Position numbers and translations under genes: made by a program | Notes under the pieces: generated by a model | The model's database searches: none | What the model was told of the DNA's origin: nothing | The model's input: the letters and a program-made list of their open reading frames with translations, nothing else | Shown: piece by piece, positions 1 through 7,705 of the stretch | How positions within the stretch are numbered: position 1 is the first letter of the stretch | Layout: each line of letters begins with the position of its first letter | Assembly (NCBI GenBank): GCA_022376515.1 | Contig: WTXI01000612.1 | Span: 1 to 11,456 of the forward strand | DNA from: Lactifluus volemus | Lineage: Eukaryota; Basidiomycota; Agaricomycetes; Russulales; Russulaceae | Direction of reading: 5' to 3' | DNA: 11,456 bases

Positions 1-1138
1 GTGGCGTGCCGTCCTTCTCATTTTGCTGATGAATAAGCGGTGACGAATCCTCGCCGTCAGAGTCGGGTCTTCAAGTTCTTCTAGGGCCGCATCGACCAAG
101 GGTGAGTGTTTTTCGTCTTCCGCAAACAAGAATCGTTGTTTGCGGGTATACGGGCGTTGGGGGAATCGTGCGCTCGTGCGGCCCTAAGTGGTCTGCAACT
201 TGTAGGACAGTTCTTCCCTTGAGTTCCCAGTACCGATGGCCCATCATCGTCCGTCATGTCGATGAGAACAAAGCGGCAGTGGATGTTCCGTTGCCATCCG
301 GGACGTTGGGTAATTTCCAATCAGGGAGGATCTGGTTGACGATCCATCCTACTCCTGGTTTAACACCCGGCTGGGGTCCGTCAGGTGTGGGGGTTCGTAG
401 CATCGCTCGTTGTTCTCTTCTGCTTCTTCGAGGGCCATCTCGAAGTCATGGGTGATAGGGCGTCGACTGCTTTCGTCGGAGGAAGAGATGGGGTCGTCGG
501 ATGTCGGGGACGTGGGGGAGAGGTCCGGGGTGTTCCCGGGTGCGTCGTTACGTGGTATGATGGGGTTGATGGGGGTGGTGGAAAATCTGAATGATACGAC
601 GGTGCCGGACTTGCTGGCATCGGTGCGATGGTTCTTCCAGGTGTCGTAGTACCAATTCGGTGATTTCTGTTCGGGACGGAGCATGAGTGGGGGAGGTGAA
701 GGGGTTCTGTGACCCGACGCTATATCGTGGGTCAGAATGGCCAAATCGTTGTAGTGCTTCCTGAAGGGGGAGGTTCCACATGTTTGCCCCTTGTAGGATT
801 GGACATGCGTGTTCTACTGCCCATCGAAAGTGGGTAGCTACTGTATGGTTGGGTAATGGGTAGGGGAGGTGACCGGTAATTCTCATCGCCGACCGAGTGG
901 GAGTCTATGGAATTCTCGAGTGGCCCAATGATCGCGGCCTGGTAAGCCATCATGATGTATCTGTTGCCGTTCGGTTCGTCGTAGCGTTGAAGGCTGCTAC
1001 TGGCATTCTTTGGCGATGGATAGGTTCGAGGGTTCCTCCTTCAGTGACTTCGAGGTCAACACTGAAGTCGGGAGGTGGTGAGAGAGGTAGGGGGTGTGGT
1101 GGTACTGGAGAGGTAGTAGGGGAAGAGGTAGAGGACAT
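1..1138 (-). pseudogene. Post-pol third ORF of the retrotransposon, unrecognised, frameshifted, runs off the edge
   Basis: I do not recognise this protein. It starts at ATG 1138 with a Pro/Ser/Thr-rich tract (MSSTSSPTTSPVPPHP). Coding character then continues through several frame changes: MMAYQAAIIGPLENSIDSHS (about 950-890), HACPILQGANMWNLPLQEAL (about 815-755), a NWYYDTWKNHRTD block (about 660-620), a Ser/Pro-rich acidic stretch ending in FEMALEEAEENNE (about 455-405), VGWIVNQILPDWKLPNVPDG (about 340-280), YWELKGRTVLQVADHL (about 225-180) and FAEDEKHSPLVDAALEELED (about 125-65). At least 370 residues are implied and the end is outside the window. No transmembrane segment, signal peptide or zinc finger is evident, so an envelope role is not supported. 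Same strand as gag-pol, 67 nt after the pol stop. Confidence 0.55.
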
Positions 1139-1202
1139 GTTTCTGTAGTTGTGAGTGGTAGGTGAATGAGTATGGGTGAGGAATGTTGGTGAAGTGGGGT
1201 TG

Positions 1203-1210
1203 TATTTATA
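1203..1210 (-). promoter_or_regulatory. Internal TATA box between pol and the third ORF
   Basis: The minus strand reads TATAAATA directly across the pol stop codon. It is followed by a purine-poor, CA/CT-rich leader without any ATG until position 1138, 72 nt downstream. A start site about 30 nt after the TATA would fall in CACCAACATTCC. The ATG context is GAAACATGT with A at -3. This has the layout of a fungal Pol II promoter for the following ORF; use is inferred. Confidence 0.5.
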
Positions 1211-2599
1211 CTTCTGGTCGTCCAGCCGTAGCGGAGTTTCGATAATATTCTTTGAGGAGTTCTGGGGCGTCTAGGTCTTTGTGCTTGACCCATGTGTTGT
1301 CGGAGTTTGGATATCCTTTCCAGTGGACGAGGTATTGAAGTCCTCCTCCTCTGCCTTTTGCTTCTTCACATCTAGTATCGCATTGATCTCGTATTCTTCT
1401 TCACTCTTATCGATGATCGGTGGTGGTCGTGCAAACGGCGTGCCGTAGGCCTCCATCTCCTTATATGGTGATAGGAGATCGATATGGAAGACGTCGTGCA
1501 CCTTCATTGATTCTGGGAGGTCTAGGCGGAACGCCACTGGCGTCACTTCTTCTGTGATTGTGAAGGGTCCATATCTTTTGGGCATGAGTTTTTGTTTGCC
1601 TTTGATCGATAGGTTCTTCCCTTCCAACCACACTTGATCACCTTCTTGAGTTTCTCCGTCGTCTTTCCTCGTGGGTTTCGCGGCGTCTTATCGTCTTTAG
1701 CCTTTTGTATCATCTGAAGTCGTTCTTGGGCTGACTGTCTGGCTTCTGCGAGTTCTTGAGTCGATCGATCGCTGCGGGACGTTTTCTTCGATCAGTTGAA
1801 TGTTGATTTGGGGGTGCGTTCCCATGAGGAGTTCATGAGGTGATTTTCGAGCTACGTCGTGTTTCCATGAGTTGTGAGCGAATTCTGCCATGGGGAGTAG
1901 TCGTGCCCAGTCTGAGGTCGATTGCTGGTCCATGGTCATAGGTATTGCTCTACCCACGCGTTCATTCGCTCTGTCTGCCCATCAGTTCGTGGGTGAAACG
2001 CAGTGGATAGGTTTTGTTGGATCCCTGTGTCTTTACAGATTGCACGAGAGAAGTTGGAGGTGAAGCGTGGATCTCGGTCTGATATGATTCGTCGTGGTAG
2101 CCAAACCATGGTACAGGTGGCGAAGTATTCCTTGGCACTCCAGGTCCGTCAATTGTTTTCGTGCATGGGATGAATTTAGCCGCTTTGGAGCATCCCTGGT
2201 CGACGATGGTCAGGATGCTGTCGTATCCTTCTGACTTTGGTAAGTCTGTGATGAGGTCCATGGATACGTATTGAAAGGGGCCGTCTTCTACATGTGTATC
2301 AAAACGTTGGAGGGGTGCTTTCGATCGTGGGAGGTTCGTTTTTGATTCTTGACATTTGGCACACCCTTTCACGTATTCTTCTACAAATTCTCGGAGTCGA
2401 GGCCCTTCGTATGATCGTTTGACTAATTCCCATGTATTGGCGATACCTGGGTGTCCACCAATAGGGCTGTCGTGGATTTGTCGGAGGATCGATCGTCGAT
2501 GTTCTGCGTCGTCTTCCAGGAAGGTTTTACGTAGGGAGTCATGTTGGGGTTCAGAAAAAAGGGTGTCTGGCAGGAGAATGCGTGGTTCATCGGTATTCA
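1206..2599 (-). pseudogene. pol: pol, integrase and chromodomain segment
   Basis: Integrase inserts the cDNA; the chromodomain steers it to chromatin marks. The HHCC zinc finger is read from IHDSPIGGHPG and CAKCQ (about 2490-2345). The catalytic core follows: the first Asp in VSMDLITDLP (about 2260-2230), the second in ISDRDPRF (about 2085-2065) and the Glu in TDGQTERMNAWVEQYL (about 1985-1940). Frame changes lie near 2135, 1940, 1765, 1655 and 1362, and a TGA at 1938-1936 follows VEQYL. The C-terminal GPFTITEEVTPVAFRLDLPE and VHDVFHIDLLSPY blocks are typical of gypsy integrases. The chromodomain (LQYLVHWKGYPNSDNTW, about 1340-1290) ends with ELLKEYYRN and a TAA at 1208-1206. Confidence 0.95.
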
Positions 2600-3964
2600 C
2601 CCCCTTATTAAGGTCTGATCTCCGCGATAGGAGGTCGGCAACGGTGTTTTGGTGTCCAGGGATATGGGCGAGGGTGTAATTGAAGTCTTGTAGGAATGTG
2701 AGCCAACGGGCTTGTCGTCCTGTAACTTTTTGCGGTTCGCGGAAATATTGAAGGTTTTTGTGATCCGTCCTCACTTCTACTGCATGTTTAGCTCCGAGGA
2801 AGAATGGACGGCCACATTTAAACCCGAATATGATCGCGCTAGTTCCTTGTCGTGGGTATCATAGTTTCTTTCGGCATCTAGGAGGGTTCGGCTATGGAAC
2901 GCGATTGGGTGGATTCCATCATCAAATTCCTGGGCAATGACAGCTCCTAGGGCGAAGCCAGAAGCGTCTGTTTCCAGGACGAAGCGTTTGGTCCAATCAG
3001 GAGCTCGAAGGACTGGCGATTCAGTACAGACTTGTTTTAATCGATCGAACGCTGTTTGTTCCTTGGTCGACCACGTCCACTGTCGGTTTTTGCACGTGAG
3101 GTCATTTAGGGGTCGTGCAATATTGGAGAAATGGGGAATAAAGGCGCGGTAGAAGTTGCAGAATCCAAGGAAGCTGCGCACTTCTTTACAGTAGTGGGTG
3201 TCGGCCAATCAGTGATTCCTTTGACTTTGATGGGGTCCATCCGAATCTTGCCATTGCCGATGATCACTCCCAGGTACTCGACTTCCCTTTGATGGAAGTG
3301 GCATTTTTCTGGTTTAAGGAAGAGATCGTGTTTTGCCAGTTTATTTAGGATGTGGTCGACTCGTAGGCTATGAAGGACTTCGTCATCTGTGGTTGCAATG
3401 ACGATGTCATCCATGTAAATCTTGACCCATCCTTCTTGAATCTCGTCTCGGAATATTTCGTCCATCATTGTTTGGAAGGTAGCTGGGGAGTTGCGCAGGC
3501 CGAAAAACATTACTGTAGGTTCGAATAGTCCTTCACTGGTTTTGAATGCCGCCTTCCATTCGTCACCTTCTTTTAGTCGGATATTGTTGTATCCCCAACG
3601 AACATCAAACTTGGTGAATAACTTTTTATCCGCTAGGTCGTGAATGAGGTCGGTGATCAGGGGGAGGGGTAGCGGTTAGGGATTGTCCATTCATTGAGTT
3701 TCCGATAGTCCTGTACTGGTCGTAACTTCCCGTCCTTTTTTCCCACGAAGAAGAAGCCACAGGCATATTGTGACTTGGATCTACGAATTCTTCCTAGTCG
3801 TAAGTTTGTAGCGATGAATTCTTTTTGTGCTTGCTTCTCAGCAGGGGATAATGGGTATACGCGGCAGTCTAGTGAGGTGGGGGCATCTGGTTTTAGGTCG
3901 ATGGCATGGTCCCATTTCTTGGTCCTGGGAATCGCTCCGAGGCATCTTCTTGAAAGACCTTCCC
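2600..3964 (-). pseudogene. pol: pol, reverse transcriptase and RNase H segment
   Basis: RT copies element RNA into DNA and RNase H removes the RNA strand. In order: KKWDHAIDLKPDAP and the substrate-binding block GKKDGKLRPVQDYRKLNEWT (about 3770-3690), FDVRWGYNNIRLKEGDEW (about 3610-3560), FFGLRNSPATFQTMMDEIF (3507-3450) and the catalytic IYMDD box (about 3420). RNase H follows with the first acidic residue in LETDASGFALGAV (about 2970) and the later blocks VRTDHKNLQYF and HIPGHQNTVADLLSR (2775-2625). Single-base frame changes occur near 3658 (C run), 3183 (A run) and 2853. All three RT and RNase H core motifs are unaltered, so enzymatic potential was lost only through frameshifts. The region 3656-3511 is open in the RT frame although it lacks a start codon. 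Confidence 0.95.
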
Positions 3965-4525
3965 ATACTGGTGGTATTGTTTTGGGACGATCTGGTCCCA
4001 AGTTTTCTTGTCTTCCCTAGCCTGTACTGCCAGTTGAGTAGCCATCGTAGTTTTTGCTATTCTGGGAGATAGGGTCTCCTCTCCTTTGGTAATGGCGACG
4101 ACTTCTCCGGATAGTTGGCCCTTTTCCCAATCAATGGTAGGATTGAACGATTCAAAGAAGGGGTAGCCTAGGATAATGTCATCTTCCCCTATATCTGTGA
4201 CGAAGAATAGGTGGTCGCATGGCTTTCCATTTAGTTTGACAGTTAGTTCAACTCCTGTTGTTGTCTTTCCTGCTTGATTGATAGTTCCATCTACGTTACG
4301 AACATTTCGTGGTCGTTGCAGGGGTCGTTCTTTTAGTCCTAGTTTGTTAACCAGTCGTGGGTGTATGAAGCATTCTGTGGCTCCTGTATCCAAGAGTGCG
4401 TGGTTTTCAGCTCGTTTCCTCGATGTATAGATCAAGAATCCAGTCTTGATATATTTATTCCTAGCCGTATACAAAGAGTCAGTACTACAGGCCCGAATGA
4501 GAGCTGTTGCATTCAGGCCGCTTGA
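3965..4525 (-). pseudogene. pol: pol, aspartic protease segment
   Basis: This segment carries the retropepsin-like aspartic protease that cuts Gag-Pol. It is entered from gag by the -1 frameshift at 4525 and stays open through NATALIRACSTDSLYTARN into the protease fold. The catalytic loop LLDTGATE (about 4388-4365) holds the D-[ST]-G active site. The second conserved block DDIILGYPFFESFNPTIDW follows near 4170-4115, matching the flap/ILG region of gypsy proteases. There is no separate ATG, so it is expressed only as part of Gag-Pol. The frame is lost near 3965, at SERFP, where one C appears to be missing from a short C run; the reverse transcriptase continues in the next frame. Confidence 0.9.
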
Positions 4526-4531
4526 AAACCC
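4490..4531 (-). promoter_or_regulatory. Candidate -1 ribosomal frameshift signal at the gag/pol junction
   Basis: On the minus strand the gag frame reads gcG GGT TTT caa, so 4531-4525 is a canonical X XXY YYZ heptamer (G GGT TTT) in the right frame, 9 nt before the gag TGA. A 5-nt spacer (CAAGC) is followed by a stem of GGCCTGAATG (4519-4510) with CATTCGGGCC (4499-4490): ten pairs, one of them G-U, closing a 10-nt loop. A -1 slip here enters the frame that is open into the protease. Heptamer, spacer, hairpin and target frame all fit the known mechanism; activity is inferred. Confidence 0.7.
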
Positions 4532-6139
4532 GCATCCTCTCCTAGAGCTTGAAGGCTCTTTACGAATTCTTCTCTTTCGTCATCAGAGAACTTCTTTATG
4601 AAGGCCGCTGCTTCTGCTGGAGTGTAGGACTTTTGTTCTTCGGTGTAGTCGATTTTTCTGTCCCGGCGTCGGCGGCCCGGACACGCGGTTTCCTATTCGG
4701 GCAGTTCCGCGCAAGGTGGCCTTGTTGGCTGCATTCGAAACAACGTCCCTCCTTCCGATGCTGCTCTTTTTCAGCATCGGTAGTGGCTTTTCTGGCGACT
4801 GCGGACGTGTCCATTGCGTTTGGGTCCTTTGCCTGCCAGCGCGAACGGGAGGGGGAACTGTTATTCTGGTTTTGCTGGGGTCTGCGCCAATAGAAGTTGT
4901 TGCCACCTTGATTCCCCTTTTGGTTCTGTTGTCGGTTATTTGTTCCGCCGTAATTCGAATGAATGGCGCGTTTCCGCAGCCAGTTTCGATGATGCCTTTG
5001 TGCCGCCTTCGTCCATTGTTCGAACGTCTCTGGGTTTTCGATATCGATACAAGAATCCGCAAGTCCGATGGGAAGGCCGCGGGCGAATAGTCATAGCGCC
5101 ATTGGGTCATCGAGGTCCAACCCCGCGCGATGGCCCAGTCGTTCGAAATCCGCGATGTATTGATCCACGTTTTCGTTGGTCATTTTAAGTCGTCGGATTT
5201 CGTCCTGGGCCTTCTCATGCTCTGCATAATCTACAAAGGCTCGCTTGAATTCGCTTTCCAAGACTTCCCAAGCCGTGGTGTCGTAGGGAAGGATGGACGG
5301 GTCGCGCTCGGCGCGATCGAGCCAGTCATACGACCGCTCGACCCATCCATCCGTCTTCGTTCCTCCTATCAAGGATAGGAAGAAAGCTGATCTCTTGTAG
5401 GGGTCTCTGGCAATTGCAGCATCTCGATTCATCAAAATAAACCTCTTGAATTTGGTTAGGAAGGGTATGGTATGTCCCCTTTCTCCTGTAAACTTTTCTG
5501 GGGGGATTCCTTCCAATCTGACATTATTTTTTCCTATAGGTTCGTCTAGCACATTGTCTAGTCCATAGGGGTCGTCGCCATCGCCTCGGGGGCGTCCCGT
5601 AGGGCGGTGAGGGGGTTCGCGTGCAGTATCGGTTGATCGCCCGACATTTGCGCGCATATCGTCATCGCGTTCGGGTCTTTCTTCGGGTTCGTTTCTGGGG
5701 ATATTCGGGGGTTGTACGGTGTCTGGAATGGTGTCGGGGCGCGTGAGGGGGGGGCCGTTGCGTCGATTGCTTCCCCCGATCGGATGAGTTCTCTCATGTC
5801 GAGTCCTTCTACTGGGAGGTGTAATAGTTTCAACGAATTTCGTGCGACTCGAATGGCCACGATTTCGTTAATGCGTCGTTCGATTTCGAACCACACCCCC
5901 CACGCGTTTGAGAGCGCGATGCGTGTGTGTTTGTAGTTTGTATAGTATCCGGACCACGGAACATGCCCCGTCTCCATTAGGATATGCTCCATGTTTACTG
6001 TGTATTTCTTTGGGATCGTATCATTTATTTCTGGTCTGACCGGGAACGGGCATCGCACTTTTGCGGGGTCGGTTTCGTGCTCGATGCTGGTTTCATATGT
6101 ATTCCTCCAATCCTTGGAGGCGGCTGATGTCGAAGCCAT
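4513..6139 (-). pseudogene. gag: gag (capsid/nucleocapsid) ORF, frameshifted
   Basis: Gag packages the element RNA into cytoplasmic particles. Translation starts at ATG 6139 (MASTSAASKDWR) just after the PBS. The frame changes near 5660, and the central retrotransposon Gag domain runs from about 5560 to 5095, including LEGIPPEKFTGERGHTIPFL and VDQYIADFERLGHRAG. A TGA at 5093-5091 interrupts it right after DLDDPMAL; the same frame continues with LFARGLPIGLADSCIDIENP. A basic, Asn/Gln-rich stretch precedes a CX2CX4HX4C zinc knuckle (CFECSQQGHLARNC, about 4745-4700). Near 4640 the frame shifts again to an acidic tail (EEFVKSLQALGEDAGFQAA) ending at TGA 4515-4513. The intact protein would be roughly 540 residues. 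Pol follows in the -1 frame, overlapping the end of gag. Confidence 0.9.
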
Positions 6140-6160
6140 TCTTTCCTTTTTGTTCTTTGA

Positions 6161-6171
6161 AAGCTCGTTCT
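6161..6171 (-). other. Self-primed primer-binding site, 11 nt
   Basis: Two bases after the LTR end the minus strand reads AGAACGAGCTT. It lacks the TGG expected for a tRNA 3' CCA primer. It is exactly complementary to AAGCTCGTTCT at 6441-6431 within the LTR, and the match is bounded by mismatches on both sides, giving 11 nt. In Tf1 and related gypsy elements the first 11 nt of the mRNA fold back on the PBS and prime reverse transcription; this layout matches. Function is inferred. Confidence 0.7.
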
Positions 6172-6173
6172 AA

Positions 6174-6661
6174 TGTCACGGTCAGGTCACCGTGGCGTGG
6201 TATCGGCGGTTCGGAGTCGTGCTGACTAAGCGGAACGTCGAAGCGGCCGCAGGGACTAAGACGCGAAGGTCTAGTCTAGAGTTCAGAGGGAGAAGACCTT
6301 GCTGTGGCGCGATCCACACAAGTCTTCAGAGGCTTCACTCAGAGAGGAAGCAGTCTTTAGAGTAGAGGGGAAGGGAGGGCTGGAAAGCCGCTTGTATTGC
6401 TCGCTGTATCGACTACCTGAGTTCTACAGGAGAACGAGCTTAAGGCCCGTCTCAGAGGTACAAGGGATATATATACATGAACAACGGATCGTACTAGAAT
6501 GTTCAGGGGTATCCCTGTGGATGTGCAGAGGCATATGGAACTGACCGGAACGTTATGGAAGCTAACGGAAGGTAAGGGAATCGTCCAACGTATCGATGAG
6601 TAAGAGAAGGAAAATGATGAGTCAGGGTCACCTGTGACCATCACGTCACGTTACCGTGACA
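6174..6661 (-). repeat. 5' LTR of the gypsy element (488 bp)
   Basis: The segment begins TGTCACGGT and ends ACCGTGACA on the plus strand, a perfect 9-bp terminal inverted repeat of TG...CA form, as LTRs have. It sits 34 bp upstream of the gag ATG (6139) on the minus strand. With the start site inferred at 6441, U3 is 6661-6442 (220 nt) and R plus U5 is 6441-6174 (268 nt). The partner LTR is not in the window, so the boundaries rest on the inverted repeat, the promoter and the primer-binding site rather than on an LTR pair. The plus-strand ORF inside it is a shadow. Confidence 0.85.
6467..6475 (-). promoter_or_regulatory. TATA box of the LTR promoter
   Basis: On the minus strand the sequence reads TATATATAT inside U3. 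It lies 26-34 nt upstream of position 6441, the start site predicted from complementarity to the primer-binding site. The two signals were found independently and agree in spacing, which supports both. Start-site use itself is inferred. Confidence 0.7.
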
Positions 6662-7037
6662 GTACGCCAGCGAGTTGAAACATGAGAGACGAGGACTTTG
6701 CATGGTAGCTGAATGACATCCGACTCTGAGTGGCGTGTCAGCACGACCTGGATGGATGCCAGGCCCCAGGGTATGAAATTGGCAAGCTGACGTTCGCAGA
6801 TGCGTAAGAGCGATTGATGCACCTGCTCGACGTGGTGCGTCGTCTCCTCCAGCCCAAAAACAGGATGGTGTCGACCGTGCCGAGCAAGATAGCATGCTAC
6901 ATCTCAATTCTCAAACAGCTCAGAGATGTAGATGCAGATTGAGAGGATAGACGTACTTGGGAGTTGTGTTAGGGGAGAAATGCATGTCAGGGGAAGCAAA
7001 AGTGGGTATAGGACGTCATGGGGACCGACTTGAAAGC
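6662..7037 (-). pseudogene. Degraded gamma-tubulin gene fragment, cut by the retrotransposon LTR
   Basis: Gamma-tubulin nucleates microtubules at spindle pole bodies. The diagnostic piece is read at 6837-6740: [20 protein letters not shown] followed by [10 protein letters not shown], which matches the strongly conserved gamma-tubulin block [20 protein letters not shown] (seen, compared with the known family). Upstream, at 7037-7000 after a plausible CAG acceptor, PMTSYTHF resembles the gamma-tubulin FLMTSYTPF segment, and KYV/ILSI near 6955-6930 may be the SILNIIQGE region. Between these the frame is broken and residues are missing, so it is a relic. The P to L change in IPWGP and the stops upstream also argue against function. 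The LTR begins at 6661, so any further C-terminal part would lie beyond the left edge of the window. Confidence 0.75.
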
Positions 7038-7161
7038 CTGGGAAAGTAAATGGATGGACAGTGTAGACAGTAGACTCGCAGCGTTATCAGTAGGCTCGAC
7101 GGCTCGTCAGTGTTATCCAAATTTGGAATATTTCCAGATTCATCACGAAAACTGGCACGAG

Positions 7162-7252
7162 CCATGGCTCGAGCGGCTCGCTTAGACTCGGCTCGCCCAA
7201 AATGGGTGAGCTTGTGCGAGTCGAGCTCGAGTCGAGCCGAGCCGAGCCGTGG
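7162..7252. repeat. GGCTCG-rich imperfect palindrome
   Basis: Two GC-rich arms built from GGCTCG/CGAGCC units face each other around the centre CCCAAAATGGG. The outer ends are CCATGG and CCGTGG. The sequence could fold as an imperfect hairpin. I see no target-site duplication. It is probably a simple foldback or low-complexity repeat; further GGCTCG copies occur at 7092-7110. Confidence 0.6.
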
Positions 7253-7324
7253 CAACACTAGCCCAGAGATGTATGCCCCAATACCACAGGCTGTTACAGG
7301 CAAGTAAATAGATCACTGTACCTG

Positions 7325-7487
7325 TGTGATGACCTCTGTATCTCAAGGGTCCCTGACCCATCATGTGTTTATAGAGCCCTTGCTGAAAGTGTCACTATAT
7401 ATATATAGTGACACTTTCAGCAAGGGCTCTATAAACACATGATGGGTCAGGGAGATAATTCCCCCTTGAGATACAGAGGTTGTCACA
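7325..7487. repeat. Long foldback hairpin with a perfect 52-bp inner stem
   Basis: Positions 7350-7401 and 7402-7453 are perfect reverse complements with no spacer, centred on an alternating TA tract. Beyond them an 18-bp perfect outer stem pairs 7332-7349 with 7463-7480, and 9 unpaired bases (7454-7462, GATAATTCC) are present only on the right. The ends, TGTGATGACC and the complement TGTGACAACC, differ by two transitions. This is a head-to-head inverted duplication of about 80 bp. It could be a foldback MITE or an inverted LTR-end duplication; no target-site duplication is visible. Confidence 0.9.
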
Positions 7488-7498
7488 ATAAGCTACTA

Positions 7499-7523
7499 CA
7501 GTTGAACCTCTCTTAACTCATAC
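7499..7523 (+). repeat. Left terminal inverted repeat
   Basis: 25 bp beginning CAGTTGAACC and ending CTCATAC, preceded by TA. It pairs with 8423-8447 with two transitions (positions 5 and 20). Confidence 0.85.
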
Positions 7524-7705
7524 TCCTGATCATAACCCCTTATATCCCATAGCAAAATCCATCCACCAACTTGGTTTGCAGTAACCCATAACCCATACCC
7601 CTCAGCAGGCAAAACCCATAAATTTTGTGCACCAAATTAGATGTAGTCCCTGAATTTTATTGTCAAATAGTCAATTTGCCATAAGCTCATAGTAATGAGT
7701 CATAG

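Larger units (their letters stand above)
1..6661 (-). mobile_element. Ty3/gypsy chromovirus LTR retrotransposon (3' end off the left edge)
   Basis: On the minus strand the order is 5' LTR, primer-binding site, gag with a CCHC knuckle, protease, reverse transcriptase, RNase H, integrase, chromodomain, and an additional ORF. This is the gypsy order (RT before integrase), and the C-terminal chromodomain places it among chromoviruses. No sequence resembling the 6174-6661 LTR is seen in 1-1200, so the 3' LTR and polypurine tract lie beyond position 1. The copy is not functional as written: I count about ten reading-frame changes and two in-frame TGA codons (5093-5091 in gag, 1938-1936 in integrase). 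All catalytic motifs are still readable, so it is either young or its frameshifts include sequence errors. The 5 bp beside the LTR at 6662-6666 (GTACG) should recur beside the missing 3' LTR as the target-site duplication. Confidence 0.95.

Noticed and set aside
102..455. Plus-strand ORF of 117 codons
   Set aside because: Antisense shadow of the third retrotransposon ORF, whose minus-strand frames have far more protein-like composition.
1..1138. Third ORF as an envelope gene
   Set aside because: No signal peptide, membrane anchor or cysteine pattern could be seen; position alone is not evidence.
1..1200. 3' LTR inside the window
   Set aside because: No segment resembles 6174-6661 and no TGTCACGG/CCGTGACA pair is present; the region reads as coding instead.
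4583..5110. Minus-strand 175-codon ORF
   Set aside because: It is the +1 shadow of gag: the real frame here carries the CCHC knuckle and continues from DLDDPMAL across a TGA.
4549..5188. Plus-strand ORFs of 114-124 codons opposite gag
   Set aside because: Antisense to the gag zinc-knuckle region; Cys- and Phe-rich low-complexity translations with no domain.
6299..6644. ORFs within the LTR on both strands
   Set aside because: They lie inside U3/R with promoter signals; no protein similarity.
7016..7364. ORFs across 7016-7364 on both strands
   Set aside because: They run through the GGCTCG palindrome, and the symmetry of that repeat keeps both strands open.
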